Shown here: positions 34,949 to 46,528 of the stretch, piece after piece
Layout of the letters: each line of letters begins with the position of its first letter
How positions within the stretch are numbered: position 1 is the stretch's first letter
NCBI GenBank assembly: GCA_035772735.1
Contig: JASDFA010000010.1
Location: 94,756,001-94,820,000, forward strand
Direction of reading: 5' to 3'
Length of the DNA: 64,000 nt
From: Datura wrightii
Lineage: Eukaryota; Streptophyta; Magnoliopsida; Solanales; Solanaceae
Translations under genes and position numbers: made by a program
Notes under the pieces: generated by a model
What the model was told of the DNA's origin: nothing
What the model saw: the letters and a program-made list of their open reading frames with translations, nothing else
Database searches by the model: none

Positions 34949-36139
34949 TTGTTGAAAGATTATGACGTGGGTATCTTGTATCACGCAGGGAAGGCCAATA
35001 TTGTAACAGATGCCCTCAGTCGCCGATCCATGGGTGGTTGGGCACATCTGAGTCTAGAACAGCGGGAAATGGCCCGAGAATCACACCAGCTAGCCAATTT
35101 AGCAGTTCGGATAGTGGATTCAGCGGATAATGGGGCTATAATTAAAAATGTAGCAGTGTCATTCCTGGTGGTAGAGGTAAAAGAACGACAGTACGAGGAT
35201 TCTCATTTAGCACAGCTTAGAGATAAGGCTCAATAAGGTGAACTATCAGTTGTCGAGGTAACTGGAGATGGGGTTTTGAGGTACAAAGGTTGCCTCTGCG
35301 TTCCAAATATAGTAGGGCTCCACCAGCAGATCATGGCAGAGGTACACTATTCTCATAACTCTCTTCATCCAGGTTCAACAATGATGTACCAAAACATAAA
35401 AGAAACATACTTGTGGCTTGGAATGAAGAAAGGTATAGCCGAATTCATGGCGCAGTGTCCTAATTTCCAACAGGTGAAAGGCGAACATTAGAAACCTGGC
35501 GGCCTAACTCAGAAGATGGTTATTCCTATGTGGAAGTGGGAAGCAGTCAATATGGAGTTTTTGACAGGACTACCTCGTACCTGATGCAAATTTGATTTTA
35601 TTTGGATGATTGTTGACAAGTTGACAAAATCACCTCACTTTCTGCCAGTTCAAACTATGTTCTCGGCCAAAGATTATGCTGAACTATATATTAAAGAGAT
35701 AGTCCATTTGCACAGTGTCCCAACATCTATCATCTCAGACAGAGAGGTACAGTTTATAGCTAGATTTTGGAAATCATTTTAGAAAGGTTTGGGGACAGAG
35801 GTTAATCTGAGTACATCATTCCATCCTCAGACAAACGGTCAGGCAGAGCGCACCATTTAGACGCTTGAGGATATGTTACGGGTATGTGTTCTAGATTTCA
35901 GAGGAAGCTGGGATGAACATTTACCCCTCATTAAATTTGCATACAATAATAGTTATCATTCTGCAATTCTTATGGATCCTTATAAGGCATTATATTGGCA
36001 GAAATGCAGATCCCCCATCTGTTGGCTTGAGGTAGGAGAGGCAGAGTTTGTCAGACCAGATATGGTTTGCCAATCAGAAGAGAAAGTGAAAATTATTAGA
36101 GAACGGTTATTGACATCCCATAGTCACCAGAAGTCCTAA
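34949..36139 (+). pseudogene. Element B integrase
   Basis: Linker 34949-35236 (LKDYDVGILYHAGKANIVTD). Zinc region 35276-35491: two His in VHYSHNSLHPGSTMM and Cys pair now CPNFQQVK, the second Cys being Phe. Core 35540-36139 keeps the triad residues: IVDKLTKSPHF, SIISDREVQF and NGQAERTI, then LPLIKFAYNNSYHSAI. Stops at former CAG Gln codons (about 35780 and 35858) break it. Confidence 0.85.
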
Positions 36140-36560
36140 TCCGATGTGCGGCATAGAGACTTGAAATTTAACGTAGATGATTGGGTATTCCTAAAGGCAA
36201 GAAAGTCAAACTTAGCCCGAGGTTCATTGGGCCGTATCAGATTATCCGAAGGATAGGTCGAGTGACATATGAATTATAGTGACCTTCAAAATTAATGTCT
36301 GTTCACCCAGTATTTCATGTATCTATGTTGCGAAAGTCTATAGGGGACCCATCTCAAGTTGTGGCAGTTGAGGACGTCTAAGTTTTTGAGGAGTTAGCCT
36401 ACGAAGAAATTCTAGTCGCTATACTAGATAGACAGGTTCGTAGACTGAGGACTAAAGACATAGCCCTAGTTAAAGTACGATGGAGGAACAAAAATAAAGA
36501 AGAGATGACCTGTGAAGATGAGGATAACATGAGGTCTAGATATCCCCACTTGTTCTAGGA
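36140..36560 (+). pseudogene. Element B GPY/F module and chromodomain-like end
   Basis: PRFIGPYQIIRRIGRVTYEL (a clear GPY module), HPVFHVSMLRKSIGDPSQVV, YEEILVAILDRQVRRLRTKD and MTCEDEDNMRSRYPHLF. Small frame breaks and a stop after TYEL. Confidence 0.8.
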
Positions 36561-37387
36561 TTGATTTAGATTATACAGTTAAGGTGATATTGTTATTCAA
36601 TTGTTATTTCACTGCTTATGTTATCAGTACTATTTAGCTGGCTATCTCTCTATGATGAAATAATTGTTTGTAGCGTCCGGTGAGGTGCCTATGTTGGACT
36701 TTTCTGTGTTTCAGGATTCCAAATAGTCCATATTACAAAGGAGACTTGATGAAGTATTCACACACTTCATAGACATACTTTTACCCGTACTTTACTATGT
36801 TTTGAGAAAAATCTATGTGTGTTTGCATGTGTTTATATTATATATTTGTGAAAATTAGCTAACGCATGTGATTAGATGTTTTCAGGGCTAAAAAGGATGG
36901 ATTTGAATGTATTTGAGGCTTATGGAATGAAGATGAAAAGAAGCTGAAGTCGTGGGCAAAGGTTGAGTTTGGAAGATGCAGAACAGTGTACCTGACGGGT
37001 TGAGGGAACGACTCGGTACATCTAGTAACGATTCATGAAGTCAGTCTTAAAACTATAAGTGAATGTATTGACAAAGTAACCAGTGTAGATGATGAAAGAC
37101 ATAACGAGTCGTTAGTTGACTAAACGACTCATTGGTAGATCTCTTGAACCAACCGTAAGGTACTCTGGAAATTTGAAGGAGTTAGACCACGAGGGGCCTA
37201 ACGACTCGTGTCCATGCACAACGAGTCATTAGGTGACCCGTTACAATAACTAGAAATGCGGCAGAGGTTGTGGCGACGAACAAGGCTCCAAAAACAGGAA
37301 AAATTGACTTCCTACTTCAACTACGGAAAGAAAATTTAAATCCAAAGTCAAATTCATCAAGGAACAAGGAAAACACATATCTACTAC

Positions 37388-37395
37388 TATAAATA
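37388..37395 (+). promoter_or_regulatory. TATA box of solo LTR
   Basis: TATAAATA in CTACTATAAATACCCC, within the U3-like part. Confidence 0.5.
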
Positions 37396-37745
37396 CCCCT
37401 TTATTTTCACGTAGTAGCTATCATGTTTTAAGAATCAAGTTTTAAGTTTGAATGTCTTCAATGTCTTCAAGATTTGAATTTTCACAACAAGTTTCTAGGG
37501 TAAATTTTAAGACTTGTTAGAAGACATATTTGAGATATGATTTTAATGTTGTTCTTTCAAATTTTTCATTAATCAAGTGATTTATTCCTATCATCATTGT
37601 AAGTATTTATTGTTTCTTTTATTTATGAATTCTATTAATTTACTTATAAATATAATAGGCTAAAAACACCACAACTAGGGTTGTGGGAACCATGACAAAT
37701 TAACACACATGGTAAAATACTTAGTGATTCTTGAACGGAGTTTAT

Positions 37746-37804
37746 TGTCACGGGCTCGGACTCCAGCACGCTCCGGAGGCCCGTGCGGCGCCTCGCCCCG
37801 CGAG
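37746..37804 (+). repeat. Left 59-bp terminal inverted repeat
   Basis: Begins TGTCACGGGCTCGGAC and ends CGCCCCGCGAG-type; a perfect reverse complement of 38337-38395. Confidence 0.9.
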
Positions 37805-38043
37805 GCCAGCCTCTCTCACCGGGACAATACACTGGTTTCGCCCTGCCAAGGGCTCATCAGGAGAACGGCTCCAGTTCCCGACCAGGTTTGTGCAGGGTTG
37901 GCCAAGTCCCCTCTTCACCGTCAATTCAGGAAGGGGACACAGTCGTCCCTACGCCACACCTTTCTGAAGCCATTCTATCAGCATCTCGATACATCCGCCA
38001 GCATATTGTCCGCCATAAGATACCCCAATCTTTAGGGCGTGAC

Positions 38044-38060
38044 ATCCTCCCCCACCCAAC
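38044..38060 (-). other. TRIM polypurine tract
   Basis: On the minus strand GTTGGGTGGGGGAGGA immediately before the LTR start TGTCACGCCC. Confidence 0.75.
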
Positions 38061-38313
38061 TCGGTGTACGCCCTCGTACACGGCCACTCGCCCGAGCTGC
38101 CCGACTTGCGGCCACCTGCCGCTCGGAGTGCCCTCTGCACCGGGTGCCTACAACACCACAACACACTCGGGGGCCGAGGGGAAGGTTTTCCCAAGGATCG
38201 TCCGACAATGCTCACCCCTTGACAAACTCGACACTTCGTGATGTGAGGATCCCTCAACTCAACACCACCTTTCTCCATGCGAGCGCAGGACGCTATGAAA
38301 CAATGCCGGCACC

Positions 38314-38325
38314 GCTCTGATACCA
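38314..38325 (-). other. TRIM primer binding site
   Basis: TGGTATCAGAGC on the minus strand, two bases after the terminal TGACA; complementary to initiator-Met tRNA. Confidence 0.85.
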
Positions 38326-38336
38326 TCTGTCACGAG

Positions 38337-38395
38337 CTCGCGGGGCGAGGCGCCGCACGGGCCTCCGGAGCGTGCTGGAGTCCGAGCCCGTGACA
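38337..38395 (-). repeat. Right 59-bp terminal inverted repeat
   Basis: Ends GTCCGAGCCCGTGACA; a perfect inverted copy of 37746-37804. Between it and the primer site only CTCGTGACA-type LTR end sequence (38328-38336) is left. Confidence 0.9.
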
Positions 38396-39073
38396 TTATG
38401 CATGTATTGTTTCTTCCTTCATTTTAATTGATTTTTAACGATTGCAAACGTTAGAACATGCCTTATTCTTACTTACCAGACCAAGGAGGTAGTGAATGGT
38501 AAAAGGTATTAACAACGGAGATTTGAGGCTATCAACCCTCATCTAGTAGCTTGACGTTGTTCGAGAATAGCTAATCCGATATCAAGGGTAAGGGTAAGTA
38601 AAGCATACACCCGTAGATGGACCAAGTTGCATGGTAATAATCATCTAAATAGGAGACACACCATTTTGGTGAAATTAACTTACCAATATTGCATGCTAAG
38701 CACCGGAATAGATCACTAGTATAAAACGCCTTGTGGTTATGAAGTCATGGGGAACACTTACCCTAGTTAGTTTCATTACTTTGGAAACAACAAACAATTT
38801 CTCAACTTTGTTATTTATTACTTTTACAAATTCCCCCCTCTTAGGAAATAATTAACTAAAAAGCTTAAGCACTATCATTCTTCTACATCCTTCCATATTC
38901 TATGTGGGATCGACCCCAACCTTTGCTGGGTCCTTTATTGACAACGTCCGCTTCATACTTTAGTAAGAGGTGTCATTTGAGCATTATCAAGACTCTATCA
39001 AAATTTTTCTATGTAGTAACCAAAAGAGTTAACTCCTATAAACCTTGAGATGGCATTCGAGGATGAATGTTCC

Positions 39074-39087
39074 TATGGGGGGGTGGA
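39074..39087 (+). other. Polypurine tract of B
   Basis: TATGGGGGGGTGGA directly before the 3' LTR, preceded by CATTCGAGGATGAATGTTCC, the conserved end of the 3' untranslated region in this group. Confidence 0.85.
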
Positions 39088-41309
39088 TGTTACACCCCGT
39101 AAAACGTTATCGGTTAATAGGCACACACATGGATTTGTGATGAATAAAGAGAGCTTGATGCATGTAGAAAAAGCCTCAGAAGGGGGGCAGACGAGACCAG
39201 TGTGCATAGGGCCAGCGCGATGCGCCAGCTAGTAGTGCACTGGCCACCGAGGCACTACAGTGGGTTTGGCGCGTTGGGTGGTGCGACACGCCACCCCTTC
39301 CACCCCCCATGTGATATAAATATACTCCCTTAGATCATTTTAACCCATTTTGACATATTCCCTCGTCCAGAGATAAGAGAAAACGAAACTTTAAATTACT
39401 TTTCGTCTGATTATGCTATCAAACGTCGTCCAAACACAAATTGACTTCGGGTAACAAGTTCTAGGCCTATGGAAACATTACTAGGGATTTATTTCTCGAA
39501 AATTTGCTCAGCAAAACGGAGCGCCACCGGGTAAAAGTTTTCAAAATTGTTTCAAATTGAACCCTAATCGGCCACAAACTTTAGGTAAGCACTTCTCCCT
39601 TTTGAACTCTCGAAAAATTGTAGGTTTTCGGCTGAGTTACTCGAACTTTAATTATAGTGAATGTTATTATCCAACGTTATCATTATTTTCTGAGTTTAGT
39701 ATTGAAACTAGCTTTATTCTCTCAGTATCAGGGTTATAGTGGGAAAGAACTACCGGTTATAAGTGAAAACTCGCCTATTAAACGGAAGTTGGCGCTCAAG
39801 GTATGTAAGGCTATTATTTTTGGCAAGTTACAATCATCATAAAGCTAGTTAGACTGTGTATCTATAGTACTTCAAAGTAGACTTCTCTTGGTCAGCTGTT
39901 ATGAGTTGAATTGAGATGATAGTGACGCTATAGTATCCCTCGTCAAAGTTAACCCTAGCGAGCTTGATGGTTGTATATGGTATTTGGGGTTTAGATGTTA
40001 TTGCCTATAGGGTTGTGCTTGCAGGATCAATATGATGTCCAGAGGGACCAGAGTTAGGCCATCGGGCAGTATCTAATTTTCAAAGATTCTATTATGACCT
40101 ATAGTGGAGCCGAGGCTCGGAGTCCAGCTACAGTAGTTATATTATAACCCATAGTCGAGCCAAGGCTCGGGGCTCAGCTATAGTAGTTACAGTATGATCC
40201 ACAGTCGAGCTAAGGCTCGAGATCCAATTAGAGCTGTCACATTATGACCCATAGGCTGGATAAGGCCCGGGGTCCAGTTATCATAGATTACATTATGGCC
40301 CATAGTCGAGCCAAGGCTTGGGGCCCAGTACACAATCCAGACAGCTTAGACCAGATACAGCTACAAGAGCCTAACTTGCTGAAACACAGTTTCTGAGAAC
40401 GAGTATTCCTAAGTTACAATATGTTTATGAATCTTCAGTAGCCAGATAGTAGAGTGTACATTATTTGTACTTGTTGGGGCTTATAGGGGCCCAGGTAAGT
40501 TATTCTGTGTAGTTTGTACCTTCCAGGCTTATGGGGGCCCAATTAGGTTCTTCTTTATGTATGTATACTTGTTAGTTAGATATTTTAAATGATTAGATCA
40601 TTCAGGTTAACCTCTTACCCATCTTCATGATTACTTCAGTTTTATCAATTTTCATTCAGTTATCATTTTACTGGCTTACATATTCTGTAAATATTGTACT
40701 GATGCCCACCCTTGGGGCGCTACATTACTTGCCTGTAGGTGCAGGTAGATGAATTTCGGGACCCTCTCAGTAATCAGCTGGACATAATAGTTTACTCAGC
40801 TCCATTCCTCAAGAGTTGGTTGTTAAAAGAGGTTTGTTCATTTTTTGTATAGTTTATGGGTAGGTTGGGGCCCTGTCTAGACCATTATTCCCCTCTTATA
40901 GGCTTGCAGGCTATAGATTTCTAGTAGTTAGCTTTTGTTGTTTACCTTGTAGGGGCCTATGTGTGTTATATTTCATGTGATGGTTATGTGGATCCTTGTT
41001 TAGCTGTCAATAGCAGCCTTGTACGCTATAGCATAGTTTAGCTGCCTAATCTCAGTTCAGTTATGACTAGACCACATGGTGTTCTTGTTGACCCGTATAG
41101 GATCCCTGTTATTTTATTATTGTTGGTTAGTTATCTTTTTTTATAGGTGGCCTTGTCGTCCAGAGGTTGTATTTATAGCTGAGATATAGCTCGTCATTTT
41201 CTTGAATAAGTTACAAGAGTACACCAGTAGTGCACCAGGCCAGACAGGTTAGTCTAGACACCAGTGTGGCACTAGGTGTCAGTCATGCCTCCCAAGGTGG
41301 GGCGTGACA
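39088..41309 (+). repeat. Element B 3' LTR
   Basis: TGTTACACCCCGTAAAACG to GGGGCGTGACA, 2222 bp. It carries the same 50-bp array (copies at 40092, 40142, 40192, 40242, 40293) and TATAAATA at 39315-39322. Confidence 0.9.
40092..40342 (+). repeat. Five-copy 50-bp tandem array (3' LTR of B)
   Basis: Same spacing (50, 50, 50, 51) as in the 5' LTR, so the array existed before this copy inserted. Confidence 0.85.
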
Positions 41310-41914
41310 GTAGTTCATGTTTCAAATTTTGAAAAGAATAATGTGAAGTATACAAAAAAATATTTTGGAATCAAGTCTTCATATTTCTTGAATCGGCTAA
41401 TATTATTCTAACTTTTTAATATCATTTCTGTTTTTTATATTTATTTTCATTTTCATTGATATTGTAGATTGTGTTCAAAATATTTGTCAGAATTTTAATA
41501 TGTCAACAAGAAAATGTGAATCTAATCATTATAAACATAAAAGAGAAAGAAATATTGATAAATTGATAAAATCACAAAAAGGAACTCTTGATAAATTTTT
41601 AGAAACTAGTACAAAAATTAAATAATAAAATGTCGGAGATTGTTCATTAAATGAACAAGCCACTAACTTAGTGGAGTGAGATGATGATATAATCCAAATA
41701 GAAGAAAGACAGGAAACTAGCAAAAAATCAATTCTAGATTCTCAAGAAAATCAAGAACTTATAAATGCATCATCTAATTGTACTCCTAAAAACATATATG
41801 ATTCTAGTCAATGGAAAAATGTTTATACAAAGTTAAGAGATCTATTAGTAAAAAAGGAACCAATTAGAATTACTGACATAGATTTTTTTTGGTAAATAAA
41901 TATTTTATTTATTA
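41310..41914 (+). pseudogene. hAT-type (TTF/ZMYM1-like) transposase N-terminal remnant
   Basis: After an intron-like T-rich stretch ending TTGTAG, ATG 41500 opens MSTRKCESNHYKHKRERNID and KLIKSQKGTLDKFL, then stops at about 41625. Further on, DSSQWKNVYTKLRDLLVKK and PIRITDIDFF (about 41800-41890) follow. Both blocks resemble the start of plant proteins annotated 'zinc finger MYM-type 1-like', which are hAT transposase relatives. The zinc finger and catalytic domain are missing: element E begins at 41915. Confidence 0.65.
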
Positions 41915-44144
41915 TGTCACGATGAGCATAGACCCAGAATGTAACACAGGACAAGGAGCCCCGAGAGACTCCTAGTCGACCCATAGCATGAACATTCATC
42001 TAACTCCATATCATTGAAACAGAATGCTTAACATATCTACATAGCGGAAGCATAAACATAGCATAACATGATAAGCGGAACATTCTACATACATAAAAGC
42101 TAAGTATTACATAGAGTCTGAAAGCCTCTAATGTATTTGATGGGTTGATTGGACAACATCCCCAACTAACCCGACAAAGACTAAAAACTAAAAGGAACAT
42201 CTATGTCTGAAAAAAATTATCCTCGGAGAATGAGGACTCACCAACAAGTTGGATGCTAAACTCCGAGACAAGCTAATGGTGGTGCTGGATCAGAAGATCA
42301 GAGCCTGTATCATAAAACGATACAGCATAGAGTATGCGGTCTGTATGTGGAATGTACCGAGTATGCAAGGTAAGTAAAATGGAAATTTAAAAAGTACATA
42401 AAAAATCATAAATGATCATAAGAGTGGGACAACATGCTCATAAAATAAACATAATAAGATAACATAAGGCTCAAGGTGTTCAAATCATTTGTAAACCATT
42501 CATTAACATATTCATAAGAGAAACTTCATTAAATCATCACTTGAGCCAAATAACATAAACAACGCATAAAACATGAAGAACAATGGGAGGACTCATTATA
42601 ACTGACACCATCATGATAGAGCCTTACATGATGCCCCAACTATCTCATTCAAGTGGGCAGAGTCGCCCCTGGTTTGCAAGGAGAGGGACGTGCATTATGT
42701 GATATCATGAAAGAGGGGATCGTTATCATTGTGATATATCAATATAAACATACGGTGGCACGTAGTTATGAGACACCGGGGTAGTCCTTTGAATGCTCGG
42801 CTATTCGGTGCTAGACACTACTCCCAAAGCATGCACATTAGGCTCCTATAAAAATCAATAAGATGATTCATTGATATTCATGGCCAATTAAATATTATCA
42901 TCATTGATCCCCATTAAATACATGATTATCCAAGAATCAAAGGCCCTTTAGTCGGCCAACATCATAAATCGATAAATTGTGAGATCCATATCATAATCGT
43001 AAATCATTCTTGAATATGTGGGCATTGTCCAATACTTTAACATGCTTGAAAATAGTCAATTCATTCAAAATTATGATTATAAACATGGGTAACTTGAAAA
43101 CATGTTTTTCATCATCAATAATTCATCATACATGAACATTCATCATAAACCTTGACTTTCATGAACTTTTCATAAATGGGCATTTTAATTCGTAAAACTT
43201 GAAACATGATTTTCAATGAAAAACAATATAAAACTTTCTCATAATTTGTAATTCAATAATAGTAACTCAATTAGATCAAGCCCATGAAGAGAAATAAAAA
43301 TTTCATGCTTTCGGTAAAAACCCTATAGAATTTAGATAGAAAATTTCATGAATTGAGAGAGATTGGACATGGGTGTGTAAGAAAACCTTGATCACCTCTC
43401 TAGAATATCACTCTTGCATGCATGGATTTTCAATGGAGTAAAAGGACTTAAACTATCTTAATATACTCAGAAAATAACTTAAAATGACTTAGTTAAGGAC
43501 CTTAGAGCATAGAAATAACGAAAATACCCTTAATGAAATTCTAGATATTTCTGCACTGGGTGAACCCACGAACGATCCCACGAGTCGTTACATGATACCA
43601 TGACTCGTGGTATAAAGCCATTAGATCCACTTCCTCTTTTCACACTTTCAGATTCACTTCCCACGACTCGATAAGACGAGTCGGTTTTTCCAGTAAGGAT
43701 CCATTGTGACGTCCGTTGTTTCCCCCTTCAAGTTTTGTATCAAGTCCTCCAATGAGCCACACCATGAATCCTTCTTCCATCCAATGAGTCGTGGCTACCT
43801 CCCATTACATTGACTGGATAATTTCAATACTCTGACCCACGACTGGTGACCACGACTCGTTACTCCTCACGACGGGTTGTCCCACGACCCATTACTCCCC
43901 CTTAGGCTTAGGAAAAGTTCCCACCATGACTCCACACAATGATTCGTTTTAACGAACAAAGAGTCGTTACTTCGCTCGTTAATTCCCCACTGTTACCAGG
44001 CAAGCCTTCCCATGACTACTTCCCACGGGTCGTTGGTTGGACCAACAATCCGTTGGGTCATCCGTTCTATGGAATTTTCCCAGATTCATCCAACTCCCAT
44101 TTTTAAATTCCGGGTCTAACCTTAGGCACTTTCGGGGTATTACG
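41915..44144 (-). repeat. Element E 3' LTR
   Basis: On the minus strand CGTAATACCCCGAAAG (first base changed from TG...) to CATCGTGACA; 2230 bp. The U3 part 43560-44060 is dense in CACGAGTCGTT/ACGACTCG words. Confidence 0.88.
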
Positions 44145-44159
44145 ATATCTCCCCTTCGG
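44145..44159 (-). other. Polypurine tract of E
   Basis: CCGAAGGGGAGATAT on the minus strand, next to the LTR. Confidence 0.85.
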
Positions 44160-44387
44160 AATATTCATCATCGAATGTGGGAAAAACTATAGAAAATAGA
44201 GAAATGCAATCATTATACACAAATACTGATCATTTAAACCAAAACTGACGGAATGACTAACTCTAATTCAAACAACATAGTTGAACTGAATTCATGATTT
44301 GTATACATATCCATACACATAAAAGAAACTTGAGCACGTGAACTAAACATGAAAACTAAATAGAGTTTTTGTGCAAAAACTAATACC

Positions 44388-45026
44388 TTAAGCTAGAACT
44401 AAGCCGGTAGAGAATAAATGTGGGTATCTAGCCATCATATTCGCTTCGTGTTCCCACATAGTTCTCTCAACATGTTGATTTCTACGTAACACTTTAACTG
44501 AAGCTATTTCTTTATTCGTTAACCTTCGAATCTGACAATCCAGTATTTCCATCGGAACCTCCTTATAACTAAGGTTGTCCTTCACACCAGCACTGTCCAC
44601 TGGGAAAACTAGAGCTGGATCACCCAAACACTTCTTTAATTGCGACACATGGAAAGAAGAATGCACATAAGCTAATTCTGAGGGAAACTCCAATTCATAT
44701 GCCACCTTGCCAACCCGTTTCACAATCTGGTAGGGGCCAACATAATGAGGGATGAGTTTTCCTTTCTTTCCAAACCACATCACTCCCTTCATGGGAGATA
44801 CCTTTAGAAACACCCAATCATCCACCTCGAATTCTAATTCTCTCCTTCTCACATCGGCATAGGACTTTTGGTGACTTTGAGTTATTTTCAACATATCCCA
44901 TATGAGTTGAACCTTCTCCATAGACTCATGGATCGAATCGGGTCCTATCATTGCTGCTTCACCAACTTTGAACCAACCAATTAGCAATCTACACCTCCGC
45001 CCGTAGAGAGCCTCAAATGGAACCAT
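44388..45026 (-). pseudogene. Element E integrase C-terminus and chromodomain-like end
   Basis: A 212-codon open block, the longest intact integrase tail here: MVPFEALYGRRCRLLIGWF, SHQKSYADVRRRELEFEVDD, the GPY module HYVGPYQIVKRVGKVAYELE, VHSSFHVSQLKKCLGDPAL, LSYKEVPMEILDCQIRRLTN and EHEANMMARYPHLF. It is part of a longer polyprotein, since the catalytic core upstream is broken. Confidence 0.88.
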
Positions 45027-45960
45027 TTGAATACTGGAATGCTAGTTTTTATTGTATACAAACTCAATAAGAGGCAAATGATCATGACAACTACCTTTGA
45101 AGTCCATCAGACATGCTCTGAACATGTCCTCACGAGTCTGAATCATCCGCTCCACTTTGCCATCCGTTTGCGGGTGAAATGCTGTGCTAAGCATAACCTC
45201 AGTACCTAGTCCTTTTTGAAAAGACTTCCAAAACTAAGAGGTAAATTTGGTACCCTGTTTGAAATGATGAATAAGAGCACTCCATGCAATCGAGCTAGCT
45301 CCTGATATATAGTTTAGAATAATCCAGTGCCAAATATGTGGTTTTGATCGGTAGGAAGTGGGCAGCCTTAGTCAACCTATCTACCACAACCCAAATGGAG
45401 TCATATTATTGATGAGTACGAGGTAAACCTGTGATGAAGTCCGTAGTAATTTATTCCCACTTCCAAGTAGGAATGTTTATATCCTGAAGCACACCTGCCG
45501 GTCTTTGGGGCTTGACCTTTACTTGCTGACTGTTTGGGCACTTAGCTACGGATTCTGCGATGTCCTTCTTCATTTCATTCCACCAATAGACTTCCCGCAA
45601 GTGATGGTACATCTTGGTGGCACCTGGATGGATAGAATACATGGATCTATGAGCCTCATGCAACATCCAACTCCTAAAATTGTCAACATCCGGAACACAT
45701 AGGAGACCCTGGTACTGAAGCACAGCATCTCCCCCTTGGGGGAAGACCTCTACCTTCTGACTTTGAATAGAATCCCTCAACTTTACCAAAATTGGGTCCT
45801 CATCTTCTCTAGATTTTACATCAGTCACCAAGGACGATTCTGATTCATTTTGAACAACAATATCCCCATCGATCAAGTCAACCAACCTAACTCCTAACCT
45901 TGCGAGTTGATGCACATCCTTCACCAACTCCTTCTTCCCTTCATCCACATGAGACACACT
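45027..45960 (-). pseudogene. Element E integrase (zinc region and core)
   Basis: 45957-45451 is open: VSHVDEGKKELVKDVHQLAR, LCVPDVDNFRSWMLHEAHRS, then His-His/Cys-Cys region ending DIAESVAKCPNSQQVKVK, where the second Cys is Ser. The core 45450-45030 is badly decayed: VVVDRLTKAAHFLPIKT is readable but the second Asp block (about 45260) is frameshifted and the NGQ-E block is altered. Confidence 0.8.
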
Positions 45961-46528
45961 CTACATAGATAGCCCACTAAGTGCATCCTCTACTATATTA
46001 GCCTTGCCCGGATTGTATAGCACACTCATATCATTGTCCTTGAGTAACTCCAGCCACCTCCTTTGTCAAAGATTGAGATCCTTCTTAGTAAACATAAATT
46101 GTCAGCTCTTATGGTCCATAAACACATCCACGTGGACCCCGTAGAAATAATGTCTCCAGATCTTCAAGGAGAACACCAACGCGGCCAATTTAAGATCATG
46201 GGTCCGGTAATTCTTCTCATGATCTTTTAGCTGTCTAGAGGCGTATGATATAACTTTCCCACGCTGTATTAATACACACCCAAGTTCAATCCTTGAAGCA
46301 TCACAACTAACTACGAACACATCGATACCCTCGGGTAGGGTCAACACCGGTACTGAGGTAAGTTGAGTCTTCAACTCTTGGAAGCTCTTATCAAAAGCTT
46401 CCGACCATTGGAATTTCACCTTCTTATGGGTCAATTTGATCAAGGGTGCTTCAATAGATAAGAAACCCTCAACAAATCATCGATAATAGCCGGCTGAACC
46501 CAAGAAGCTCTGAATATCTAAAGGATTC
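45961..46528 (-). pseudogene. Element E RNase H
   Basis: 46443-46102: [40 protein letters not shown] (catalytic Asp kept in SCDAS), [20 protein letters not shown] and FMDHKS. Upstream to 46524 the connection reads NPLDIQSFLG-type sequence with a base-level break, directly continuing from 56692 on the other side of F. Confidence 0.82.
46524..46528 (+). other. Target-site duplication of F, left copy
   Basis: GATTC, identical to 56687-56691. Confidence 0.9.

Larger units (their letters stand above)
37746..38395 (-). mobile_element. TRIM-like miniature LTR element with inverted ends
   Basis: A 650-bp GC-rich island in AT-rich DNA, flanked by TTAT on both sides (37742-37745 and 38396-38399). On the minus strand: a 68-bp terminal piece (38395-38328), primer site (TGGTATCAGAGC, 38325-38314), 283 bp without an ORF of known type, a polypurine tract GTTGGGTGGGGGAGGA (38060-38045), and a 299-bp 3' LTR (38044-37746) starting TGTCACGCCC and ending GCCCGTGACA. 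That is the plan of a terminal-repeat retrotransposon in miniature. The 5' LTR, however, is replaced by an inverted copy of the last 59 bp of the 3' LTR, so the element ends in perfect inverted repeats. Confidence 0.8.
36747..38989 (+). repeat. Solo LTR of the H family, containing a TRIM
   Basis: Starts TGATGAAGTATTC and ends GAGCATTATCA, flanked by the identical 5-bp duplication AGACT (36742-36746 and 38990-38994). Without the TRIM it is about 1.59 kb, close to the H LTR. Its end matches H (TTTATTGACAACGTCC...). With no internal region and intact duplications it is best read as the product of LTR-LTR recombination. On its left and right the untranslated DNA of B continues. Confidence 0.85.
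29439..41309 (+). mobile_element. Element B: complete but dead Ty3/gypsy element with nested insertions
   Basis: LTRs of 2220 and 2222 bp (29439-31658 and 39088-41309) start TGTTACACCCCGTAAAA and end TGACA. Flanks ATAGT (29434-29438) and GTAGT (41310-41314) are a target duplication with one change. Order: primer site, gag, protease, polymerase, RNase H, integrase, chromodomain-like end, untranslated DNA interrupted by a solo LTR (36747-38989), polypurine tract, LTR. Confidence 0.9.

Noticed and set aside
37709..38326. Several overlapping long ORFs on both strands in the GC-rich island
   Set aside because: They reflect the high GC content of the TRIM; the translations overlap in several frames, show no domain, and the region has the primer site and polypurine tract of a non-coding element.
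37746..38395. Reading the island as a cut-and-paste TIR DNA transposon
   Set aside because: Perfect inverted ends and TTAT flanks fit at first sight, but the internal tRNA primer site, polypurine tract and TG...CA LTR point to a retroelement.
45505..45702. Plus-strand ORF within element E
   Set aside because: Antisense shadow of the integrase zinc region of E.
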